DNA of 64,000 nt from Pseudomonas sp. 31-12. Lineage in GTDB: Bacteria > Pseudomonadota > Gammaproteobacteria > Pseudomonadales > Pseudomonadaceae. Where the stretch lies: NCBI RefSeq assembly GCF_003151075.1, contig NZ_CP029482.1, forward strand, positions 1,860,001 through 1,924,000. Direction: 5' to 3'. The notes beneath the pieces were generated by a model, which was given only the letters and a program-made list of their open reading frames with translations, did not search any database and had not been told where the DNA came from. Shown in pieces: positions 26,932 through 36,100 of the stretch. The stretch's first letter is position 1; each line of letters starts with the position of its first letter. Both the position numbers and the translations under genes were made by a program.

Positions 26932-27528
26932 ATGTCCAGAATCCAGTGTCCCCGCTGCCTGCGCCCGCAAACCCACTGCCTGTGCCCATTGATCCCGAGC
27001 CTCGACAGCCGCACCCGGGTGTTGCTGTTGCAGCATCCGAGCGAAGTGAACCATGCGCTGAACACGGCGCGGCTGGCCGCGTTGGGCTTGAAGAATGCCG
27101 AGTTGATTGTTGGTGAGGTGTTCGAGGACTTACCGGCGCTGTTGAACCCGCCGGGGTATCAGGCGCGGTTGCTGTTTCCTGCCGACGATGCACAGCCGTT
27201 GCAGGCGTACACCGCGAATGACCAGCCGCTTTTGCTGGTAGTCCCGGACGGCACCTGGCGCAAGGCGCGCAAGATGTTGCACCTCAATCCGATGCTGGCG
27301 GCGTTGCCGAGGGTGACGTTGGCGGAGGGTGGGGTGTCTCGATATCGACTGCGCAAGGCGCCGGGGCCAGGAGCGTTGTCGACGGTGGAGGCGATTGTCC
27401 AGGCGTTGCAGACGCTGGAAGCACCGATCTCTTTTGAACCCTTGTTAAAACCGTTCGAGGCGCTGATCGAGGGGCAGATTGCGGCGATGGGGGAGGAGAC
27501 CTTCCAGCGCAATCATGGCGACAGATAA
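26932..27528 (+). CDS. DTW-domain tRNA-uridine aminocarboxypropyltransferase
   Basis: A 198-residue protein with an N-terminal zinc-binding head (CPRCLRPQTHCLCPLIP), the block RVLLLQHPSEVNHALNTARLA, and the family signature region PDGTWRKARKM (the 'DxTW' type variant), then SRYRLRKAPGPGALSTVEAI. DTW proteins place the acp3 group on uridine in tRNA, using S-adenosylmethionine; the E. coli relatives are TapT/YfiP. It starts four bases after the gbuR stop, suggesting translational coupling, although the function is unrelated. Confidence 0.87.
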   Translation: MSRIQCPRCLRPQTHCLCPLIPSLDSRTRVLLLQHPSEVNHALNTARLAALGLKNAELIVGEVFEDLPALLNPPGYQARLLFPADDAQPLQAYTANDQPLLLVVPDGTWRKARKMLHLNPMLAALPRVTLAEGGVSRYRLRKAPGPGALSTVEAIVQALQTLEAPISFEPLLKPFEALIEGQIAAMGEETFQRNHGDR

Positions 27529-27550
27529 GTATTGTCTGTACCGGCCCCAT

Positions 27551-27645
27551 CGCTAGCAGGCTAGCTCCCACATTTGATCAGTTATGAATACAAACATGTG
27601 TTCACTCCAAGTTCCCTGTGGGAGCTAGCCTGCTAGCGATAGCCA
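27551..27645. repeat. REP-like inverted pair (CTAGC type)
   Basis: CGCTAGCAGGCTAGCTCCCACA faces TGTGGGAGCTAGCCTGCTAGCG in the gap between convergent genes; this is a different sequence class from the GCGGGCTTGC repeats elsewhere in the window. Confidence 0.85.
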
Positions 27646-27675
27646 TTGCACAGTCAATAAAGATTCCGGCCGAAT

Positions 27676-29043
27676 CTATCGCTCCCGCATCGCCTCGGTC
27701 CGCGCTTTCAGCACCGGTTTCAGCAAGTAATCCAGCACACTTTTTTCGCCCGTAATGATATCCACCGTCGCCACCATCCCCGGAATAATCAGCAACGGTT
27801 TCACATCCCCGCCCAGGTGATTCTTGTCTGTCCTTACCTGGATCAGATAAAAGCTGTTGCCCTTGTCATCAGTTATCGTGTCCGCACCAATCAACTCCAG
27901 CTTGGCAGTCAACCCGCCATAAATCGTGTAGTCGTACGCGCTGAATTTCACCATCGCTTTCTGCCCCGGATGCAGGAACGCCACGTCCTGCGGCCGCACC
28001 TTGGCTTCGATCAGCAAGTTGTCTTCAATGGGGACGATTTCCACCATGTCGCTGCCCGGTTGAACCACGCCGCCGATGGTATTGACCTTCAGCATCTTGA
28101 TAATCCCGTGCACCGGCGACACCACGGTGGTGCGGGTCACGCGGTCATCGATGGCGATGCTCGACGCTGTGATTTTCGACAGGTCGGTGCGTTTTTCATT
28201 CAGCTCTTTCGCCGCGTCCGAGCGAAAGGATTGTTCCGATTCATCAATCTTGCTTTTGATCTCGTTGATCGCCGATTCCGCCCGGGGAATTGCCAGCGTC
28301 GTGGCGTTCAGCGAGCCGCGAATCTCCACCGCGCTGCGTTTGAGCCGCAGGATTTCCACCGGTGAAACTGCCCCGGTGCCCACCAGCGGCGCGGACATGT
28401 TCATCTCTTGTTGCAGCAACGCCAGGCTCGAACTGAACTGGCCCTGCTTGGAACGGAATTCCGCCAGTTCCTGAGTCTTTTGCCGCAGTTGTTCGGTCAG
28501 TGTCCGTTGCTCGCTGGCCAGCCGGCGCTGACGTTGTTCGTACAGCGAGCGCTCGTCTTCGGCCACCTGCGGGGCCTTGGCGATCACCTCAGGCGACAGC
28601 TTGAACGGCCGGCCTTCCGCTTCGGCCGACAGACGCTCGACCTGCGCGGTCAGCGCATAACGATCCGCTTCGCTTTCGCCCTTGTTCGACAGGAATCGCG
28701 TGTCATCGAGGCGCAGCAAGGTGTCGCCCTTGTTCACCATTTGCCCTTCGCGCACGAAGATCTCGGTGACGATGCCGCCCTCGAGGTTCTGGATCACCTG
28801 GATCTTGCTTGATGGGATCGCCTTGCCTTCGCCCATGGTGACTTCTTGCAGCACTGCAAACTTGGCCCAGACCAGCGCGGTAATCAGCAGCGCTGCGGCC
28901 AGCCACACGGTGATCCGCGACCAGCGCGGCGAATCTTGCAGCGAAGCGCCGGCGGTTTCCGGCATGAATTCGCTTTCTGCGGTTTTGCCGAAGCTGCCGA
29001 AGTAGCCCCGGTCTTGTGGCGTGTCGGACGATGAACGGGCCAT
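27676..29043 (-). CDS. lapC: Type I secretion membrane-fusion protein LapC (HlyD family)
   Basis: The adaptor that links the LapB ATPase to the LapE channel and spans the periplasm in LapA export. The 455-residue product has a short cytosolic tail, one membrane segment at about 41-65 (VWLAAALLITALVWAKFAV), a lipoyl-like half motif (NLEGGIVTEIFVREGQMVNKGD), a long coiled-coil region at about 130-290, and the closing VVSPVHGIIKMLKVNTIGGVVQPG. AGGAG, overlapping the lapB stop, lies six bases before the ATG, so lapB and lapC are translationally coupled. It is the last gene of lapEBC, followed by an inverted repeat. Confidence 0.92.
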   Translation of the reverse strand: MARSSSDTPQDRGYFGSFGKTAESEFMPETAGASLQDSPRWSRITVWLAAALLITALVWAKFAVLQEVTMGEGKAIPSSKIQVIQNLEGGIVTEIFVREGQMVNKGDTLLRLDDTRFLSNKGESEADRYALTAQVERLSAEAEGRPFKLSPEVIAKAPQVAEDERSLYEQRQRRLASEQRTLTEQLRQKTQELAEFRSKQGQFSSSLALLQQEMNMSAPLVGTGAVSPVEILRLKRSAVEIRGSLNATTLAIPRAESAINEIKSKIDESEQSFRSDAAKELNEKRTDLSKITASSIAIDDRVTRTTVVSPVHGIIKMLKVNTIGGVVQPGSDMVEIVPIEDNLLIEAKVRPQDVAFLHPGQKAMVKFSAYDYTIYGGLTAKLELIGADTITDDKGNSFYLIQVRTDKNHLGGDVKPLLIIPGMVATVDIITGEKSVLDYLLKPVLKARTEAMRER

Positions 29044-29052
29044 GGGTAGCTC

Positions 29053-31212
29053 CTAGACAGCCGCAGAGCCGACACGGCCCTTGCGCAGTGCATCGATGAC
29101 CGCTTCTTTCGGACCGTCGGCAACGATCCGCCCGTTGTCCAGCACCAACAGCCGATCCACCAGACTGAGCATCGAGGTGCGGTGGGTCACCAGCAGTAAG
29201 GTCTTGCCCTGTACCCAACCGTGGAGTTTTTGCCGCAAAACGTCTTCGCTGCTGTTGTCCATGGCGCTGGTGGGTTCGTCGAGCAGCATGATCGGTGGAT
29301 CCAGCAACAAGGCCCGGGCCAGCAGCACGGCCTGGCGTTGACCGCCGGACAGCAACTGCCCGCGTTCGCCCACGGGCCGGTCAAACCCTTGCGGATGCTG
29401 ACGCGCCAGCTCGGTGACGCCGGTCAGTTCGGCGACTTCGAGCATCCGTGAATCGCTGATGTAACGCGCACCGAGGGTCAGGTTGTCGCGCAGGCTGCCG
29501 GCCAGCAATGGCAGGTCATGGGCGACGTAGCCGATTTGCTGGCGCAGGTCGGCGACATCGAGTTGCCGCAGGTCCAGTCCATCGAGCAAGAGTTGGCCTT
29601 CTTCTGGCGCATAGAACCCCATCACCAAGCGCGCCAGGGTGCTTTTGCCAGAACCGCTGCGGCCAATGATGCCGATCCGTTCGCCGGGTTTGACGCTGAA
29701 ACTGACGTTGGCCAGGGCTGGGGCGTTCTGGCCGTTGTAGTGGAAGGTCACGCCGCTGACATCCATCGCGCCTTGCAGCTGCGTACGCTCCAGCGGCCGC
29801 TGGTTGGCGTCGCGTTCTTGCGGCAAGGACATCAGCGCATCGGTGCTTTTCATGGTCAGTTGCGCTTGCTGGTAGCGGGTGATCAAACCGGCGATTTGCC
29901 CCAAGGGGGCGAGCACGCGGCTGCCGAGCATGTAGGTCGCCACCAGCGCACCGACGCTGAGGTTGCCGGCGATAATGCTGTAGACCCCGGCGACGATGGT
30001 CGCCATGCCGGAGAACTGCTGGATGAACAGCGTGCCGTTGGTGGCCAGCGCCGAGAGGTTGCGCGCATGGCTGTCGAGGCGGGTGAGGGCGCCGTGGGTG
30101 CTTTCCCATTTGTGCTGGCGTTCGCTTTCGGCGCTGCATGCTTTCAGGGTTTCCAGGCCGCCGAGGGTTTCAATCAGCAGGGCCTGGCGCTCGGCGCCGA
30201 GGCTCAGGCTTTTCTGCACGGTGTCGCGCAGGCGCACCTGGATCACCATGGCGAAAATGATCGTAATCGGAAAGGCGAGCAACGGGATCACCACCAGCCA
30301 GCCGCCGAGCAGGCCGATCACCACCAGCATCAGCACGGCAAAGGGCAGGTCGATCAGGCTCGTCAGCGTTACGGCGGTGAGGAATTCGCGCAGGCCCTGG
30401 AAGTCATGAATGCTCTGGGCGAAACCGCCGATGGTCGCCGGCCGCGCCTTCATTGCCATGCCGGTGATGCGTTCGAACAAGGTCGCGGAAAGAATCACAT
30501 CGGTTTTCTTCCCGGCGGTGTCCAGTAAGTGCGCGCGCACTACCCGCAGCACCAGTTCGAAACCGGTGCCGATCAGCAAGCCGATCGACAGCACCCACAA
30601 GGTCGAGGTGGCCTGGTTAGGCACCACGCGGTCGTAGGTTTGCATCACGAACAGCGGCACCATCAACCCCAAGAGGTTGATCAGGAAACTCGCCAGAATC
30701 GCATCGCTGTACAGCCATTTCGACAGCTTCAAGGTGTCGCGAAACCACGCTTCCACGCGCGGCACCAGCGGCGAGCGCAGGTCTTCGAGTTCATGGCGTG
30801 GCCGGGCGAATAGCGCCTGGCCACTGTAGTTTTCGGCCAGCTCTTCGCGGCCGACCCATTGTTCACCGCCGTCCGCTTCGCTGGGTAGAATCAGCAACCG
30901 GCCGTCATCGCCGAAGCGTCGCAAGATGGCGGTGCGGCCGTTGTTGAGGATCAGCATCACGGGCAGGTTGAGCGCGGAAATGTCAGCCAGTTCACGGCGC
31001 AGCACCCGCGCCTGCAAGCTGGCCCGGGCGGCTGCACGCGGCAGCAAGTCCAGGCTCAAGCGCTGCTTGTTCAGGGGCAGCCCGGCACTCAGGCTGGCGC
31101 GACTGACCGTCGCGCCGTGGAGTTTGCAGAGGATCAACAGACCGTCCAGAAGCGGGTCATCGAAGCTCAGGCGCGGATCGACACCGATGTTGCCGGGTTC
31201 CATGCTGGTCAA
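29053..31212 (-). CDS. lapB: Type I secretion ABC transporter LapB
   Basis: The inner-membrane ATPase that drives LapA secretion. The 719-residue product has an N-terminal peptidase-like (C39-type, non-catalytic) domain in the first 150 residues, a six-helix membrane domain (about 165-440), and the ATPase domain with Walker A GRSGSGKST (517-525), the signature LSGGQ (621-625), Walker B IMLLDE (about 641-646) and a His in VTHRTS. The start is TTG at 31212: GGAG is seven bases before it but sixteen before the first ATG (31203). It begins 18 bp after lapE on the same strand. Confidence 0.92.
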   Translation of the reverse strand: MTSMEPGNIGVDPRLSFDDPLLDGLLILCKLHGATVSRASLSAGLPLNKQRLSLDLLPRAAARASLQARVLRRELADISALNLPVMLILNNGRTAILRRFGDDGRLLILPSEADGGEQWVGREELAENYSGQALFARPRHELEDLRSPLVPRVEAWFRDTLKLSKWLYSDAILASFLINLLGLMVPLFVMQTYDRVVPNQATSTLWVLSIGLLIGTGFELVLRVVRAHLLDTAGKKTDVILSATLFERITGMAMKARPATIGGFAQSIHDFQGLREFLTAVTLTSLIDLPFAVLMLVVIGLLGGWLVVIPLLAFPITIIFAMVIQVRLRDTVQKSLSLGAERQALLIETLGGLETLKACSAESERQHKWESTHGALTRLDSHARNLSALATNGTLFIQQFSGMATIVAGVYSIIAGNLSVGALVATYMLGSRVLAPLGQIAGLITRYQQAQLTMKSTDALMSLPQERDANQRPLERTQLQGAMDVSGVTFHYNGQNAPALANVSFSVKPGERIGIIGRSGSGKSTLARLVMGFYAPEEGQLLLDGLDLRQLDVADLRQQIGYVAHDLPLLAGSLRDNLTLGARYISDSRMLEVAELTGVTELARQHPQGFDRPVGERGQLLSGGQRQAVLLARALLLDPPIMLLDEPTSAMDNSSEDVLRQKLHGWVQGKTLLLVTHRTSMLSLVDRLLVLDNGRIVADGPKEAVIDALRKGRVGSAAV

Positions 31213-31230
31213 ATTGATCTCTCCACAGGC

Positions 31231-32589
31231 CTACTTCAGTTCAGGCAAACGAGCTTCGTTTTTCACTTCGGTGGAGGCAATTGCGTCGGCAGGCAATACC
31301 ACCCGCTGTTTGCTCAACAACTGGCCCATGTTCGCCAGCACGCGGTACATCGAGTATTCCTCGGTGTAGCGCACTTCGGTGTAGCGGCGATTGGCGTTGT
31401 AGAGCTCGTTTTCACTATCGAGCAAGTCGAGCAGGGTGCGTTGGCCAAGGCCGAACTGATCCTGATACGCCACGCGCACACGTCGGCTGGTATCCGCGTA
31501 TTCGCGGGCAGTCGGGGTCTGCTTCTTGGCGTTGACCATGGCGTTCCAGGCCAGGTGGATGTTCTCGTTGAGTTGACGCAGGGCGTTGTTGCGGATGTCC
31601 ATCGCCTGGTTGATCTGATGCGCATTGGACTGCAGGCGCGCCTTGTCGCTGCCGCCGCGGAACAGGTTGTAGTTCATCACCACGCCCACGCGCCATTCGT
31701 TGTCGTGGCCTTCATCGCCTTGCACGTTGTTGTTCGCGCCCACCGCCGCTTCGGCATCGAAACGCGGGTAGAACGGCGACTTGGAGACTTCGTACTGGCT
31801 CTCGGCCGATTGCACGTCAGCCTGGGCGGATTTCAAGTACGGGTTGTTTTCCACCATGCTCTGCTGGGCTTCCGGCAGGGTGGCGGGCAGTTCGCCGCGG
31901 ATCGACGGCGGTGCTTCGAGTTCATCGGGCATGCGCCCGGTGACGGCGTAGAAATTCGACTCGGCATCCGCCAGATCGACCTCGGCGGTGTCGAGGTTGT
32001 TTTGCGCCAGTGCCCGGCGCGCGCCGGATTGGTCGGAGTCGGCGTTGCTGCCGACACCACGCTGGGTGCGCAGGCCGATCTGGTCGTTGACCCGCAAGTG
32101 AGCCTGCAGGTTGTTCGTGGCCAGGGTCACCAGTTCGCGGCGCTTGAGCACTTCGAGATAGACCTCGGTGGTGCGCAATGCCAAATCCTGAGCGGTGCCT
32201 TGGGCGTAATAGGCCCGGGAGTTGACCACGCCTTTGGTGCGTTCGACTTCGTTCGCGGTGTTGAAACCGTCGAACAGCATCTGCCGCAGGCGCAGCTCGG
32301 ATTGGGTGTAGGTGAGGATTTCGGTGTTGTGATTGCCGAACGCCCGGGTGTTGGTGTTATCGCTGTACCCGCGCCCGTAGGCGGCGTTCAGGTCCACGGA
32401 TGGATAAAAGCCCCCTTTGGCGACTTTCACTTGCTCATCGGCCGAGAGACGGCTGTCCACCCGCGACGCCAGTTCGGGGTGAGTTGCGATGGTGCTCTGG
32501 ATCGCCTCGGTCAACGACATGGCCTGGGCCTGGGATGTGCAGGCCATGGCCAACAGAATTGCGCTGCAAAGGGGGGTTAAAACGCGCAT
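31231..32589 (-). CDS. lapE: TolC-family outer-membrane channel LapE
   Basis: The outer-membrane exit duct for LapA and the pore in which the uncut adhesin is retained. The 452-residue product begins with a signal peptide (cleavage after AQA, residue 23) and has two TolC-type outer-membrane-efflux repeats: LTEAIQSTIATHPELASRVDSRL near the N-terminus and the second beginning around residue 235. The late helix RVRVAYQDQFGLGQRTLLDLLDSENELYNANRRYTE is characteristic. GGGAG lies eight bases before ATG 32589. It is the first gene of lapEBC and divergent from lapA. Confidence 0.93.
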   Translation of the reverse strand: MRVLTPLCSAILLAMACTSQAQAMSLTEAIQSTIATHPELASRVDSRLSADEQVKVAKGGFYPSVDLNAAYGRGYSDNTNTRAFGNHNTEILTYTQSELRLRQMLFDGFNTANEVERTKGVVNSRAYYAQGTAQDLALRTTEVYLEVLKRRELVTLATNNLQAHLRVNDQIGLRTQRGVGSNADSDQSGARRALAQNNLDTAEVDLADAESNFYAVTGRMPDELEAPPSIRGELPATLPEAQQSMVENNPYLKSAQADVQSAESQYEVSKSPFYPRFDAEAAVGANNNVQGDEGHDNEWRVGVVMNYNLFRGGSDKARLQSNAHQINQAMDIRNNALRQLNENIHLAWNAMVNAKKQTPTAREYADTSRRVRVAYQDQFGLGQRTLLDLLDSENELYNANRRYTEVRYTEEYSMYRVLANMGQLLSKQRVVLPADAIASTEVKNEARLPELK

Positions 32590-32625
32590 GGGTACATCTC
32601 CCTGATTCCTGATGGTTCTTTATCA

Positions 32626-32645
32626 GTCGCCAAATATTTGACGAC
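32626..32645. promoter_or_regulatory. 20-bp imperfect palindrome upstream of lapE
   Basis: GTCGcCAAATATTTGaCGAC, with perfect GTCG/CGAC arms and a CAAATATTTG core, lies 37 bp before the lapE start. Its GTC..AT-rich..GAC form resembles FleQ sites, and FleQ controls lap genes in other pseudomonads; the assignment is inference. The remainder of the 589-bp gap 32590-33178 contains no gene I can support. Confidence 0.5.
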
Positions 32646-32679
32646 ATTTATAGGCAAAACCGTTTCATGCTTGTAACAA

Positions 32680-32713
32680 CGTAGCTAAGAACATTCTAGA
32701 GCGTAGCTAAGAA
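32680..32713. promoter_or_regulatory. Direct repeat in the lapE-lapA divergent region
   Basis: CGTAGCTAAGAA occurs at 32680-32691 and again at 32702-32713, 22 bp apart, that is two turns of the helix. Such spacing suggests cooperative binding of a regulator; which one is unknown. Confidence 0.5.
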
Positions 32714-33178
32714 ATTTTTTTCATAGGGTTTATTCCAAAAAAAACTTATGCGCTCTGCAAAATCCAGCACATTGTTCACTCTGAAAGCCCTTGATTCAGG
32801 AGCTCTAGAGAGTATTCGAGGGTTTGAGGAAAGTTCCATCCACTTATCGACATAGGGCGGAGAAGTGCTGGAGGGGAGGGACGCGAAACGGTTTTGAGGC
32901 GACATTTTTTTGTCACTCAACAGGTTCAAAATCGTTACGCATCGCTCGATGGGCAATGTGTCGGCGATTGGATCCCCAAGGTGGTTGATTGCATTGGGGT
33001 TTTGCCAAAAACGGACACCTTGCCCACGAGCGGCACGCTTGGTGAGACGATCGCCGGGGCAGCGGCTTACTCAGGTAAACGCACCCGCGGACGATCCGCC
33101 AGGCAACCTGCTTCAACCATGAGCACGTTCTTCGCACAAACAGGGTGCCGACAGCGGTTGGCAGCGGAGGAAATGCAC

Positions 33179-36100
33179 ATGGCAACGCTCATCGGTATCG
33201 TCAGTAAAGTCATTGGTCAGGTGTTCGCGGAAACGAGCGGCGGCACACGACGTGCGCTGGTCGAGGGCGATCGATTGTTCGCCGGCGACCAATTGATCAC
33301 CGGGGCCGAAGGCGCGGTGGCCGTGCGTTTGCAAAATGGCCAGGAGCTGACCCTCGGGCGCGGCAGCAGCCTGCAAATGACTTCCCAGTTACTGGCGCAT
33401 CAGGCGCCCCATGTGGATACCGCTGAAGCGGTAACGCCGACTCAGGCGCAACTGACCGATGTCGAGCAACTGCAAAAAGCTATCGCAGCCGGCGATGACC
33501 CGACTCAAACGGCTGAAGCCACGGCGGCCGGACCTGCTCCGACCGGCGCACCCGGTGGGGCTGCGGGCGGCGGCCACAGTTTCGTCATGCTCGAAGAAGT
33601 GGGCGGGCGGGTCGATCCCGTCATTGGCTTCCCCACCGCAGGCTTCAACGGCATTCCCGAATTTCCGCTGGAACGTCTGGCCGGTGACCCGGACAACGGC
33701 GACAACGGCGACGGCGGCGACGGCGGTGCCGGTTCAGGGGGCACAGGCGTCTTGCCGAACAACCCGGTTACCCTCGCGGGCCTGTCGGTCGCGGGGGGCG
33801 AACTGACCCTCAACGAAGCCAACCTCGCCGACGGTTCTGCCAGCAATCCGGGCGCGCTGATCCAGAACGGCACCTTCACCGTGTCCGCGCCCGACGGGCT
33901 GACCAGCCTGAGCATCGGCGGGATCAACGTGATCACTGGCGGCGTGGCCGCAGGCTTCCCGCAGTCGATCACCACGCAACTGGGCAACACCCTGACAATC
34001 ACCGGTTACAACCCGACCACTGGCGTGGTGAGTTACAGCTACACCCTGGTCGGCAACGACACCCATTCGGCTGGCGAAGGGGCCAACACCCTCAGCGAAC
34101 AGTTCACCGTGGTCGCTAATGATTCCAATGGCGACACCGCCACCGGCACGCTGGACGTGAACATCACCGACGACGTGCCCAAGGCGGTCGACGACACCAA
34201 CGCCAGCACCGCTTCGGAAACCCTGCTGACCTTGACCGGCAGCGTGCTGCCCAACGACTCGCAAGGCGCTGACCGCATTCCCACCGGCCCCAACAGCGGG
34301 CCGATCATCGGCGGCACCTTCACCGGGACATACGGCACCCTGGTGCTCAATCCCAACGGCAGTTACACCTACACGCTGAACACCAGCGATGCCGATTTCA
34401 AAGCGCTGCACGGTGGTGGCAGCGGCACCGAAACCTTCACCTACACCCTGACGGATGCCGATGGCGACACCAGCACCGCCAACCTGGTGCTGGAGATCCA
34501 CAACAACGATGACCCGGTCACGATTGGCGGCCTCAACGTCGAAGGCGGCGAACTGGTCGTCTACGAGAAAAACCTCAGCGACGGCACCAGCCCCGATGCA
34601 CCAGCGCTGACCCAGAGCGGCACCTTCACCATCACCGCCCTCGACGGTGTGCAAACCCTCAGCGTCGGCGGCATCAACGTGGTGGTCGGCGGCGTCTCCG
34701 CAGGCTTCCCGCAATCGATCGTCACGCCGCTCGGCAGCACGTTGACCATCACCGGGTTCGACAGCGCCACCGGCGTGGTCAGTTACAGCTACACCCTGGC
34801 CGATAACGAAGCGCATCCGACGGCGAATGGCGCCAACGGCATCTCCGAGCAATTCGCCGTGACCGTGGTCGACGACAACGGGACTACCGCCAACGGCAAT
34901 CTCGACGTCAACATCGTCGACGACCTGCCCCAAGCGGTCGATGACAGCAACGCCGGCACCGCATCGGAAACCTTGCTGACCCTCAACGGCAACGTGCTGA
35001 CCAATGATTCGCAAGGCGCCGACCGCGTGACCGTCGGCGAGAATGCCGGCCCGATCACCCCCGGCACGTTCGTCGGGACTTACGGCACCCTGGTGCTGAA
35101 CGCCAACGGCACGTACACCTACACCCTCAACACCAGCGATGCGGATTTCAAAGCCCTGCACGGCGGTGGCAACGGCACCGAGAATTTCACCTACACCCTC
35201 ACCGATGCCGACGGCGATATCAGCACCGCGACCCTGGTGCTGGAAATCCACAATAACGATGACCCGGTGACCATTGACGGCCTCAACGTCAATGGCGGCG
35301 AACTCACCATCTACGAGAAAAACCTCAGCGACGGCACCAGCCCGAACACGCCAGCCCTGACCCAGAGCGGCACCTTCACCGTGACGGCGCTCGATGGTCT
35401 GCAAACCCTGACCGTGGGCGGGATCAACGTGGTGACCGGTGGCGTGGCCGCAGGTTTCCCGCAATCGATTGTCACACCGCTCGGCAGCACGCTGACCATC
35501 ACCGGCTACAACCCGGCGACCGGCGTGATCAGCTACAGCTACACCTTGGCCGATAACGAAGCGCATCCGACCGCCGACGGCGCCAACAGCCTCACCGAGA
35601 ACTTCAACGTGGTGGCGACGGACACCGACGGCAGCACCGCGTCGGGCCAGATCAACGTCAACATCGTCGACGACCTGCCCACTGCGCACCCCGATTTCGC
35701 CTCGGTGGATGAGGGCGCGACGATCTCGGGCAACGTGCTGGATAACGACATCGGCGGTGCCGACGGCCCGGCGCTCAGCGGCGCCGTGGTTGGCGTGCGC
35801 GCAGGCAGCGACACCTCGACTTCGGCCATTGGTGGCTTGGGCACGAACATCAACGGCACCTACGGTTACCTGACGCTGGATGCCAACGGCAACGCGACCT
35901 ACCACAGCAATCCCAACGCGGTGAACGGCCCGGGTGCGATCGACGTGTTCACCTACACCGTGCGTGATGCCGATGGTGACGAAAGCACCACCACCATCAC
36001 CATCGACGTGTCCAACAGCAGCATCGTCGCCTCCACCGATACCGACGTGACCGTCTACGAAAAAGCCCTCGACCTGACCCAGGACGGGCAAGACCTGGCG

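Noticed and set aside
32894..33178. N-terminal extension of LapA by 95 codons
   Set aside because: The extension does not resemble the LapA family, whose start is at MATLIG, and that ATG has GGAGG at the ideal distance.
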